Positions 22,643-29,659 of a stretch of DNA of 29,669 bases are shown here, one piece after another (position 1 is the first letter of the stretch; every line of letters starts with the position of its first letter). The position numbers and the translations under genes are program-made. The DNA is from a virus. The notes beneath the pieces are model-generated. The model saw nothing but the letters and a program-made list of their open reading frames with translations. It was not told where the DNA came from and made no database searches. The stretch spans positions 1 to 29,669 of IMG/VR virus record IMGVR_UViG_3300035145_000727, one strand, 5' to 3'.

Positions 22643-23549
22643 GTATCTACTTGCAATAGTTCTTTTATTACAAGGTTGTGCATCAGTACCTAGATGGTCT
22701 GATAATCCACAAGATTGTAATCCAGATATGTGGGGTGAAGAATACAACCACGATTTGTGGAACTATGCTAAAGCAGGTGGCAGAGTTTTTGAAAAAGCAA
22801 TGCCATATATTTGTGTAGAAGGTCCAGAAGTAGTTAAACTTCCTTCATACATCGAACTTATGAAATTGCCACCCGCTGAAGAAAAACCTGTAGTTGCAGT
22901 TTATAATTTTATAGACAAAACAGGTCAAAGAAAAAATAGAGAAGGTATTGCAGACTTCTCAACAGCAGTCACCCAAGGTGGTGTCGAAATGGTTATCGAT
23001 GCATTGAAGACTGCTGGTGACGGAACATGGTTCAGAGTAGTTGAACGAAATGGTATAGACGCCCTAGTTAGAGAAAGGCAAATCATTCGTTCTGCTAGAA
23101 CAGATTACGCAAAGGCAACTAACACTGAAGCAAAAGGTGTTCAACCTTTGCTATTCGCCGGAATGATTATTGAAGGCGGAATAATAGGTTACGATTCCAA
23201 TATTAAAACAGGTGGTCGAGGCGCTAGAACACTTGGGATTGGATTCGCAAGACGATATCAGCAAGATGTCGTCACAATCTCCATGAGAGCAGTTAGTGTT
23301 CTCACAGGAGAAGTTTTGTTAAATGTCCAAACTCGAAAAACTATTTTGAGTTATGGTTCTGGAGGCGATGTATTTAAGTTCATCGAACAAGGAACTCAAC
23401 TCGTAGAAATTGAGGACGGAGTGGGTAATAATGAGTCAGTGACATACGCAACACGAACAGCGATAGAAGCTGCCGTGTTGGAATTAATATACCAGGGACA
23501 CGATAGAGGTTTCTGGAAAATAGAGGGGTATAACGAAAATGAAAAATAA
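22635..23549 (+). CDS. csgG: CsgG-like outer-membrane secretion pore lipoprotein
   Basis: 304 residues from the ATG at 22635; the longer in-frame start at 22584 is rejected because the lipoprotein signal starts here. Lipobox LLQGC with Cys15. About 38 extra residues with two cysteines (28, 60) precede the CsgG domain. Family landmarks: VAVYNFIDKTGQ (87-98), DFSTAV (107-112), VERNGIDALVRERQIIR (136-152), EGGIIGYDSNIKTGGRGAR (180-198), LTGEVLLNVQTRKTILSY (223-240), and GHDRGFW (288-294). In E. coli this protein forms a nonameric 36-strand pore for curli subunits. Likely role: export of the curlin-like proteins encoded downstream. The CsgE plug and CsgC are not visible. The pore constriction loop differs from E. 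coli (see findings). Confidence 0.95.
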   Translation: MAKYLLAIVLLLQGCASVPRWSDNPQDCNPDMWGEEYNHDLWNYAKAGGRVFEKAMPYICVEGPEVVKLPSYIELMKLPPAEEKPVVAVYNFIDKTGQRKNREGIADFSTAVTQGGVEMVIDALKTAGDGTWFRVVERNGIDALVRERQIIRSARTDYAKATNTEAKGVQPLLFAGMIIEGGIIGYDSNIKTGGRGARTLGIGFARRYQQDVVTISMRAVSVLTGEVLLNVQTRKTILSYGSGGDVFKFIEQGTQLVEIEDGVGNNESVTYATRTAIEAAVLELIYQGHDRGFWKIEGYNENEK

Positions 23550-24288
23550 ACTATTAGCGATTTCGCTTGTAGCTATATTGTCGACAAATTTCCTTTTCGC
23601 ACAAGCCACTGATGATAACGAAGTAAAAATCACCCAAGTTGGTGATACATTGAAACTTTATATTGACCAAGTAGGTTTTGGAAACAAAATAGGAGGAAAT
23701 GATTTCTCATCTTCTTCAACTGCTATGACAATAACTGGTTCTACACTTGAATTAGATTTAGATTTCAACGGAAATCAGAACATCTTGTTCGGTCCTTTAG
23801 AAGCAGATAGTTCTTACTACAAGTTCAATGTGACAGGCGACTCTAACGAGTTTGATTGGGACATTGGTTCAACTGGTTCATCAGATAGTTCTAACATTAA
23901 CTTTGCTATAACAGGAAGTTCAAACACTTTTGATATAGACCAAGGTAAAGTTGGAGCAAGTGCAGAAAGATTAGACGCCGATTTAGTTTTACAATCAGGT
24001 TCGACTAGCAATGTCTTTGACATTGATTGGGAATCAGATGACATTGTTTGGAACCTAGACATCGATGGTTCATCAAACAACATCAACACTTTACAAAATG
24101 ATGGTGCTAACTCTTTGACTTTTACATTAGACGGTTCATCTGCTGATGTAGATATCAATCAGATTTCAGGTACATGTGCTGTTTCAGGCAATGGATGTGC
24201 TACACCAAATGCTATCATAACACTTGATGTTGATTCAGAAAATGCTATCATTCAAATCAATCAAAAAGATTCATCTAGCGATTCTTAA
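23539..24288 (+). CDS. Secreted curlin-like repeat protein A
   Basis: 249 residues. Signal peptide to about residue 21-23 (FLFAQA). The start of the mature chain, VKITQVGDTLKLYIDQVGFGN, is shared with protein B at 25548. Then come about seven degenerate units built as strand - (G/D)xSNxx - strand ending in Asp or Gln, for example FNVTGDSNEFDWDIG, FAITGSSNTFDIDQG and LDIDGSSNNINTLQN. This resembles the stacked strand-turn-strand units of curlins (Q-x-G-x-x-N...Q), but is more acidic and Ser/Asp-rich. Placement directly after csgG supports a secreted amyloid-like or beta-solenoid fibre subunit. A tail-fibre-like beta helix is an alternative, but a Sec signal argues against a virion part. Overlaps csgG by 11 bases. 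Confidence 0.78.
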   Translation: MKNKLLAISLVAILSTNFLFAQATDDNEVKITQVGDTLKLYIDQVGFGNKIGGNDFSSSSTAMTITGSTLELDLDFNGNQNILFGPLEADSSYYKFNVTGDSNEFDWDIGSTGSSDSSNINFAITGSSNTFDIDQGKVGASAERLDADLVLQSGSTSNVFDIDWESDDIVWNLDIDGSSNNINTLQNDGANSLTFTLDGSSADVDINQISGTCAVSGNGCATPNAIITLDVDSENAIIQINQKDSSSDS

Positions 24289-25390
24289 TACTTTGTTAAT
24301 CAGTGGGGTTGCATTCGCCAACCCCATTGGTGATATCCGAGAATCAAGCGGTTCAGGATTCCTTACCCGAAATTCAGAAAAAATTACAAACGAAGTAGGA
24401 AAAGATATCTTACTTAAAGACGAAGCGAAAACAGAAAGCGGTAGAATGAAAATCGTTTTCTTAGATGATGAAGTTCTCGACATGACTGAGAACACATATG
24501 CTTATATTGACGAAGCATACTACGACCCCAATCCAGATTTATCTCGTATGTCAATACGAATGGTTCAAGGCACTGCAAGATTCACATCTGGTAAAGGTGG
24601 CAAGATAAAGAAAAAGAATGTCAAAGTGTCAACACCTACGGCACAAATATCAATTAAAGGAACAGATTTCACAACAACCATCGATGAGTTAGGAAGGTCA
24701 CTCGTCATATTATTACCAGATGAGTTTGGTGATTCATCAGGAGAAATAGAAGTGACTAACGATGGTGGAACAATAACGCTTACTGAAGCGTATCAGGCGA
24801 CTATGGTGTCATCATACGATTCGCCACCTACTAAATCAGTCATCATAAACAACATAACAACTTCAATGATTGACAACATGTTCATTGTTAATCCACCTAA
24901 CGAAGTCAGACAAGCAATAGAAGAACAAGCACAAGATGACATGTATGATGACCAAGGTATCTTAGATGTAGATTTCTTAGAGTTCAATGAACTAGAAGGT
25001 GATGCTCTCGCAGATACAGAAGAAGACTTAGAGTTTTCTGAATTAGATATAGATTTATTAGATGTCGACTTTCTCGTAGACTTATTAGATGTCGTAGAAG
25101 AGTTAGAAAAAACTACAGTTAAACTTGCAGATGTTCAAGCATCAGCAGGAGGTGTGGGTGATGTCAATCTTAGAGGTGCAACATTAGGATTGAATAAAGA
25201 TTCACAATATAATATCTTTGTGCAAGACGGAGACTTATACTTCTATCGTAATGTGAATGGTGTCATAGAAATAATTGTCGCCGCTGGTGGTGCAGGTATA
25301 TTAGAAACAAATGTCGATGGTTATCAAGGTGTCATAGAATTTGGAAATGGCGACCCTTCAATCGAGATTATAATCAATCAATCTAACTAA
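24242..25390 (+). CDS. Secreted FecR-domain protein
   Basis: 382 residues from the ATG at 24242, chosen because it gives a compact signal peptide (1-26, ending VAFA before NP); an upstream ATG at 24227 is possible. FecR domain at about 30-150, with the signature VSTPTAQISIKGTDFTTTID. A long acidic stretch with repeated DVDFL/DIDLL units follows (about 230-280). The C-terminal region ends in a strand (SIEIIINQSN) like the curlin-like proteins. Classical FecR is a membrane anti-sigma regulator; this one has no membrane span and should be periplasmic or exported. Secreted FecR proteins often neighbour CHASE2 cyclases in bacteria, as here. It overlaps protein A by 47 bases. Confidence 0.85.
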   Translation: MLSFKSIKKIHLAILNTLLISGVAFANPIGDIRESSGSGFLTRNSEKITNEVGKDILLKDEAKTESGRMKIVFLDDEVLDMTENTYAYIDEAYYDPNPDLSRMSIRMVQGTARFTSGKGGKIKKKNVKVSTPTAQISIKGTDFTTTIDELGRSLVILLPDEFGDSSGEIEVTNDGGTITLTEAYQATMVSSYDSPPTKSVIINNITTSMIDNMFIVNPPNEVRQAIEEQAQDDMYDDQGILDVDFLEFNELEGDALADTEEDLEFSELDIDLLDVDFLVDLLDVVEELEKTTVKLADVQASAGGVGDVNLRGATLGLNKDSQYNIFVQDGDLYFYRNVNGVIEIIVAAGGAGILETNVDGYQGVIEFGNGDPSIEIIINQSN

Positions 25391-25413
25391 ATAAGAGACC
25401 AGGAGGAAATTCT

Positions 25414-25560
25414 ATGGATAAGATAAATTACTTATTAGAATGGCATGAAGACTTGGTATATAAATGGATAGAGCGATTACAAGTGTCAGAATATCAGGCA
25501 ATGTGGTTCGCTTTTATTAAAGGTGTAATAGTCACATTACTTTTACAATGGATATTTTAA
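25414..25560 (+). CDS. Small membrane protein (48 aa)
   Basis: 48 codons after a perfect AGGAGG ribosome site (7 bases before ATG). Charged, Trp-containing N-terminal half (INYLLEWHEDLVYKWIERL) and a hydrophobic C-terminal span (about 31-48, MWFAFIKGVIVTLLLQWIF). It overlaps the next gene by 13 bases. A CTAAATA box at 25387-25393, across the FecR stop codon, could be a weak late promoter. Unknown function; the strong ribosome site suggests high expression. Confidence 0.7.
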   Translation: MDKINYLLEWHEDLVYKWIERLQVSEYQAMWFAFIKGVIVTLLLQWIF

Positions 25561-26351
25561 AAAAATTAACAGTAATCTTTGGGGTGTTAATCACCCCAAT
25601 GATTTCTTTTGCCGATGACAATCATGTTCATGTAGAACAAGTCAACGGTGGTGATAACTTAGAATTACAAATAGACCAGATTGGTTTTAACAACTTGGTT
25701 CGATTTTCAACAGACCATCAAAACAATACAATAGAACTTTTACAACAAGGTAATAACATGTATTTCGGTTATACTGATGCATGGGGTTCAGGTTATAATT
25801 GGGGTGGCGACTTAGACGGATATAATAACGATGTCTTAGTCAAGCAGAAATGTTCTGCTTCAAGTTGTAATGAAAACGACTTTCAGTTTCACATATGGGG
25901 CAACTATAATGAGGTTGTCTTTGGTCAAGGTTTCGAAATAAACAACTCACTTACACCTACTTGGAGTTATGACGGAACGGAGCCTGGTGGAAACTTTGTT
26001 CGACTAGACATTCACGGTGATTACAATGACTTCAAAGGAAGTCAGAAACAAGATTCAGATACTATTGAACATAGTATGACTTGGAACATCTACGGTGATT
26101 ACAATAATGTCTTCTCAAAACAATTACAAAATGGTGATAAGACACTTACAGGAACAATCAATAACGATTACAATACAGTATCAACAATTCAGAAAAAAAC
26201 TGGTGCCCATACTGCAACGATTACATTAGATGGCACCTACGGAACAAATCTCACCTTAGTTCAAACAGGCACAACAGCACAATCATATACACTAACCCAA
26301 ACTTGTAATACAGTTGGGGGTTGTACAGTATCAGTAACCCAAGGTAATTAA
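25548..26351 (+). CDS. Secreted curlin-like repeat protein B
   Basis: 267 residues. Signal peptide to about residue 22 (ISFA). The mature start, VHVEQVNGGDNLELQIDQIG, parallels protein A (QV..D.L.L.IDQ.GF.N). About eight imperfect repeats follow, with Gln, Gly and Asn at curlin-like spacing: QIDQIGFNN, LLQQGNN, IWGNYNEVVFGQGF, IHGDYNDFKGSQKQ, IYGDYNNVFSKQ, INNDYNTVSTIQKK, LTLVQTGT, and a final VSVTQGN. Two Cys pairs (about residues 102/107 and 254/260) could cross-link. More Tyr/Asn/Gln-rich and closer to CsgA/CsgB than protein A. Likely a surface fibre subunit exported by the phage CsgG/CsgF pore. Confidence 0.8.
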   Translation: MDILKKLTVIFGVLITPMISFADDNHVHVEQVNGGDNLELQIDQIGFNNLVRFSTDHQNNTIELLQQGNNMYFGYTDAWGSGYNWGGDLDGYNNDVLVKQKCSASSCNENDFQFHIWGNYNEVVFGQGFEINNSLTPTWSYDGTEPGGNFVRLDIHGDYNDFKGSQKQDSDTIEHSMTWNIYGDYNNVFSKQLQNGDKTLTGTINNDYNTVSTIQKKTGAHTATITLDGTYGTNLTLVQTGTTAQSYTLTQTCNTVGGCTVSVTQGN

Positions 26352-28201
26352 TGTATAATTGGAAAATGGTTCTAGGGACTATTGGTCTCCTAGTTGGATT
26401 GAAAGTTTGGAATCCTTACTTCATAGAAAACATATCATGGTCATGGTTTGATTTTCTACATCAACAAAAAGAAGAAGTCTTAGTAGACAACATAGTTCTA
26501 GTTGACATAGATGAGAAGTCACTAGAGAAACACGGTCAGTTTCCTTTCCCTAGAAATGTATACGCAGATGTATTATGGGAAACAGACCCAACAAACACTC
26601 ACATCTTTACAATGGTGTTTAGTGAACCTGATAGATTCGGTGGAGATGATGAGTTCGCTGAAGCATTAGTCAATCGACTAACAATATTAGGTTCACAACC
26701 TACTACACAAAAACAAACAGGTCAGGCACCTTATGTGCCGACTACAACTTTTGGTGGGGGTGATATTGCTGATAGTATATGGGGTTATCCTGGAATCGCA
26801 ACACCAATTGAGATACTACAGTTGAACACCTATGGTGTCGGAATTACAAGTGCTACGCCATCGATTATGGGAACTGCCAACTTCGATAACACAATTCGTT
26901 CAGCACCTTTATTAGTATCTGCTAATGAACAAATATATCCTTCAATCGCATTAGAGTTTCTCAGAGCATGGACTGACCAACAATCGTATCAGACGAGAGT
27001 TGTACCTGAATTAGGCGTAGAGTGGATTAGAATGGGCAAACAACCTCCCATTTCGACAACTCCAACAAGTGATATTATGATATCTTATTGGAATAAATTT
27101 GACAGAGTTTCCTTTGCAGACTTACCAGAGTCTAATCTTAATAATAAGATTCTTGTTTATGGTCTGACTGCGGAAGGTCTGAATAATCCAATTTCAACCC
27201 CATTGGGTGCAAAGTATCCCCACGAAGTTCAATCCTCAATTCTCCATACCGTCTTGCAAGACATTCGTATACAACAATCCTACTATCTTGAATTGCTCGA
27301 AATTGCTCTTCTTCTGATAGTGCTTCTAGTAATATTGATTGTGGTCTACAATGTATCCACAGCGCTCTCGGCGATAGTGAGTCTAGGAATTGTTGGACTT
27401 CAATTGGGTGGGGGCTACTATGTTTGGACTTCTCAACTCGTTCTTTTCGATACCTTCTGGTCATCAATTAGTTCCTTAATAGTATTTGGACATGCTTCTT
27501 TCAATCAATACTATACAACTTATCAACTCAAAGAACAAATTAAGAAACAGTTCCAGAAATATTTATCTCCTGAGATGGTTGAAGAACTACAGAAAGACCC
27601 TAGTAAACTTAAACTAGGTGGTGAAAGAAAAGAGATGACATTCATGTTCATGGACATATGTGGATTCACCCCTATAAGCGAGGCGTATAAGAACAAAGAT
27701 GACCCCGAAGGTCTAGTAGAACTGATAAACAAGTTCTTAGATGTGCAAACTAAAATTATCATAAATAACCGTGGAACCATAGATAAGTATATGGGCGATT
27801 GTATCATGGCATTTTGGAATGCTCCACTTGATTGTGAAGACCACGCCGACCTTGCAGTGAAATCAGCTCTAGAAGTATTAGAAGCAACTAAAGAATTAAA
27901 TGAAGAATTATCTCCTCTCAATCTGCCTCCTATTAATGTCGGTATCGGCATTAGCACAGGAGAATGTATTGTCGGAAACATGGGGTCAGAAATTAGATTT
28001 GACTATTCCGTCATTGGAGATGCCGTCAACCTTGGCGCTAGACTCGAAGGTCAAACAAGGAATTATGAGGGGGTGGACTTGTTGTTATCGGAACGAACTT
28101 ATCAATGCTGTCCATCAAGAGCATTTGCAGAAGTCGACAGAATCCTTGTTAAGGGTAAATCCGAAAAGGTACGAATATACACACCGCTGGGAACTGATTG
28201 A
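26351..28201 (+). CDS. CHASE2-domain class III nucleotide cyclase
   Basis: 616 residues. N-terminal membrane anchor (about 5-20), periplasmic CHASE2 sensor domain (about 25-305), three membrane spans (about 313-335, 338-359, 362-382), a linker helix, and a class III cyclase domain (about 425-612). Catalytic residues are complete: metal Asp435 (FMDICGFT) and Asp483 (YMGDCIMAF), Lys479 for adenine recognition, Asn560 and Arg564 (NLGAR) for the transition state. The second specificity position is Ser553 (DYSVIGD), like the Thr-type class IIIb enzymes, so cAMP is the likely product. CHASE2 senses an unknown envelope signal. Starts 1 base inside the end of protein B. Its 3' end overlaps the next frame. 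Confidence 0.93.
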   Translation: MYNWKMVLGTIGLLVGLKVWNPYFIENISWSWFDFLHQQKEEVLVDNIVLVDIDEKSLEKHGQFPFPRNVYADVLWETDPTNTHIFTMVFSEPDRFGGDDEFAEALVNRLTILGSQPTTQKQTGQAPYVPTTTFGGGDIADSIWGYPGIATPIEILQLNTYGVGITSATPSIMGTANFDNTIRSAPLLVSANEQIYPSIALEFLRAWTDQQSYQTRVVPELGVEWIRMGKQPPISTTPTSDIMISYWNKFDRVSFADLPESNLNNKILVYGLTAEGLNNPISTPLGAKYPHEVQSSILHTVLQDIRIQQSYYLELLEIALLLIVLLVILIVVYNVSTALSAIVSLGIVGLQLGGGYYVWTSQLVLFDTFWSSISSLIVFGHASFNQYYTTYQLKEQIKKQFQKYLSPEMVEELQKDPSKLKLGGERKEMTFMFMDICGFTPISEAYKNKDDPEGLVELINKFLDVQTKIIINNRGTIDKYMGDCIMAFWNAPLDCEDHADLAVKSALEVLEATKELNEELSPLNLPPINVGIGISTGECIVGNMGSEIRFDYSVIGDAVNLGARLEGQTRNYEGVDLLLSERTYQCCPSRAFAEVDRILVKGKSEKVRIYTPLGTD

Positions 28202-28508
28202 CCCACCTGAACCTATAGATTGGACATTATTTGTCCTCTTACAGATTGCTGATGTATATACAACTTATCGTGGTCTTCAATATGATTGTGTTGAAGAAGC
28301 AAACCCATTGTTCGGTAGACGACCATCAGTCAGTGATATGGCGCTTACTAAGTTTGCAGTATTGACACCTGCAATTCGATACGATAGAAGACATGGTAAT
28401 CTAAACAAACGAACTATCAGGTCAACAAATGCCTTTATGGCAATTGTTATCGGTAATAATGTAAATGTGACTCACAGAGCAGAAAAGAGGTGTCAAAAAA
28501 TAAAATAA
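27900..28508 (+). CDS. EANPL-motif membrane protein (DUF5658-like), overlapping start
   Basis: The supported part is 28190-28508: IDWTLFVLLQIADVYTTYRG, then EEANPLFGRRPSVSDMALTK, matching small bacterial membrane proteins with a DxxTTxxxL...E(A/T)NPL(L/F)G pattern and unknown function. The start is unclear. The first in-frame ATG at 27900 gives 202 residues beginning with a textbook signal peptide (MKNYLLSICLLLMSVSALAQ), a feature the family usually has, but this means 302 bases of overlap with the cyclase catalytic region. No in-frame ATG exists near the cyclase stop; a TTG near 28156 is the main alternative. The downstream part is solid; the N-terminus is about even odds. Confidence 0.6.
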   Translation: MKNYLLSICLLLMSVSALAQENVLSETWGQKLDLTIPSLEMPSTLALDSKVKQGIMRGWTCCYRNELINAVHQEHLQKSTESLLRVNPKRYEYTHRWELIDPPEPIDWTLFVLLQIADVYTTYRGLQYDCVEEANPLFGRRPSVSDMALTKFAVLTPAIRYDRRHGNLNKRTIRSTNAFMAIVIGNNVNVTHRAEKRCQKIK

Positions 28509-28529
28509 TAATAATAATGAGGATATATC

Positions 28530-28739
28530 ATGCCAGTAAAATTTGGACCAACATCAAAAAACTATGACCGTGCAACTAAGAAGACAACTATAGTTCACGA
28601 TTATATGAAGTGTAAATCAAATGCTGAGTTAATTGAAGCATATAATAAACCAGTGAAACCTAAACTCAGACAAAAAGTTAAAAACGAAATCGTCAGAAGA
28701 AACAAAATAGGAAAAGCGTGTATCGTATTCGGAAGTTGA
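28530..28739 (+). CDS. Small conserved phage protein of unknown function (69 aa)
   Basis: 69 residues after a GAGG ribosome site; an (AAT)5-like run precedes it. The pattern MPVKFGPTSKNYDRATKKTT, then KLRQKVKNEIVRR, is familiar to me from small unnamed proteins conserved in cyanophage genomes. Strongly basic, soluble, probably helical. It overlaps the acetyltransferase start by 22 bases. No function known. Confidence 0.8.
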   Translation: MPVKFGPTSKNYDRATKKTTIVHDYMKCKSNAELIEAYNKPVKPKLRQKVKNEIVRRNKIGKACIVFGS

Positions 28740-29167
28740 AACTAGAGGACATGCAGGCATGTCATGATATTCAACACTCATCACACTTTGACAACAATGT
28801 CTGGAGTGAATACTTCTGGAAGAATGTTTGTCATCATTTCACCGATTCATGGGTTTCAATTAACGACAAAGATGAAGTAGTTGGTTATGTAGTAGGAGTC
28901 ATAAGACATGACGATGACTTAGAAGGTGAACTAGCATATCGCTGGTTAGATACTTGCTTTAAAGAAGATGTCAAGGGTACAGGTTGTGCTGATGAAATGT
29001 CAGATTTTCTTAAAGAAATATATCCAGTATGGTCATCTCATGTTCATTCTCAAAATGTAGTTTGTTTAAAATGGTTAGAAAAAAATGGTTGGCAAACTAT
29101 TAAGTATATCGAAAACTATTATGGTGATGGTACCCCAACGCCATTTCTAACATGGAGAAATCACTAA
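28718..29167 (+). CDS. GNAT-like acetyltransferase
   Basis: 149 residues from a GTG at 28718; this start is preferred because YRIRKLKLEDMQACHDI is the usual first strand and helix of the fold, and the next ATG (28751) would cut it. Central strands VVGYVVGVI (about 54-62) and the C-terminal ENGW/KNGW-type motif (WLEKNGWQTIKYI) fit the N-acetyltransferase fold. The acetyl-CoA loop (normally Q/RxxGxG/A) is degenerate here (EDVKGTGCADEM). Substrate unknown; phage GNATs can modify host proteins. Last gene before a 111-base spacer. Confidence 0.78.
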   Translation: MYRIRKLKLEDMQACHDIQHSSHFDNNVWSEYFWKNVCHHFTDSWVSINDKDEVVGYVVGVIRHDDDLEGELAYRWLDTCFKEDVKGTGCADEMSDFLKEIYPVWSSHVHSQNVVCLKWLEKNGWQTIKYIENYYGDGTPTPFLTWRNH

Positions 29168-29278
29168 ATACTATTGTGTCACACAAATGACACATAACTG
29201 AAACAATTAAGACACAAGAGTAAGTAGAGAAATCGAAGTCCAGTTGTCGGATAGTTTCAAACATAACAGGAGATAGAT
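29168..29278 (+). promoter_or_regulatory. Intergenic spacer with hairpin and possible late promoter
   Basis: Contains an ACTAAATA box (29163-29170, overlapping the upstream stop), which resembles the late box imperfectly. A perfect 7-base inverted repeat follows, TGTGTCA / TGACACA (29175-29181 and 29188-29194, 6-base loop). There is no T-run, so it is not an ordinary terminator. An ACAGGAGA ribosome site precedes the next ATG. No gene seen. Confidence 0.45.
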
Positions 29279-29560
29279 ATGCTAAAATATGCATTAGTGT
29301 CTGCCTTGTTTTTAGTCGGATTTGCACAGGCAGACCAACACATAAAGAAATCCGATGTGAACAAAGTATATGTGATGAAAGACAATTCACTTATCTTTGA
29401 ACTCAAAGACGAATCATATTACAGAGGTGATATCATAACACCTGATTGTCTGAGAGGTAGAATATACTTCCACGAGAAAGAAATCCATAACACTTTTAAA
29501 ATTGAAAACTCTTCAGGTTTTAAAACATGTAGGTTCTCACAACTAGAGAGGATTGCATGA
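29279..29560 (+). CDS. Small secreted protein of unknown function (93 aa)
   Basis: 93 residues after a good ribosome site. Signal peptide 1-18 (ending AQA before DQH). The mature ~75 residues are mainly beta (KVYVMKDNSLIFELKDESYY), with two cysteines (about 57 and 83: DCLRG, TCRFS) able to form one disulphide. Expected in the periplasm. Not recognised. Ends with an ATGA overlap to a tiny ORF. Confidence 0.78.
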   Translation: MLKYALVSALFLVGFAQADQHIKKSDVNKVYVMKDNSLIFELKDESYYRGDIITPDCLRGRIYFHEKEIHNTFKIENSSGFKTCRFSQLERIA

Positions 29561-29622
29561 AGACATTACATAAACTCATGAAGTCAGGTAGAATCAATAA
29601 AGTTTGGGCACTTTTTTTATAA
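29557..29622 (+). CDS. Possible 21-aa ORF
   Basis: 21 codons starting in the stop of the secreted protein (ATGA), with a GAGAGG ribosome site 6 bases before. Basic peptide (KTLHKLMKSGRINKVW) ending in LFL. Support is arrangement and ribosome site only. Confidence 0.35.
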   Translation: MKTLHKLMKSGRINKVWALFL

Positions 29623-29659
29623 AAACCCCTTGAAAAATTGGGTAAAAACACTATATAAT
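29621..29659 (+). promoter_or_regulatory. Sigma70-type promoter at the window end
   Basis: AAAAACC element (29621-29627), TTGAAA (29630-29635), 18-base spacer, TATAAT (29654-29659). It shares the AAAAACC-n-CTT layout with the gp55 promoter. Expected start is about 29666, so the gene it drives lies beyond the window. Confidence 0.7.

Noticed and set aside
23817-24158. 113-codon minus-strand frame within curlin-like protein A
   Set aside because: Ser/Glu/Pro composition is an artefact of reading the reverse of Ser/Asp-rich repeats.
23539-26351. Curlin-like proteins as virion tail fibres
   Set aside because: Both have Sec signal peptides and lie beside csgG/csgF; virion fibres of T4-like phages assemble in the cytoplasm without signal peptides. 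Not fully excluded.
27523-27981. 152-codon open frame on the minus strand opposite the cyclase
   Set aside because: It lies wholly opposite conserved cyclase motifs, shows no recognisable domain or ribosome site, and every supported gene here is on the + strand.
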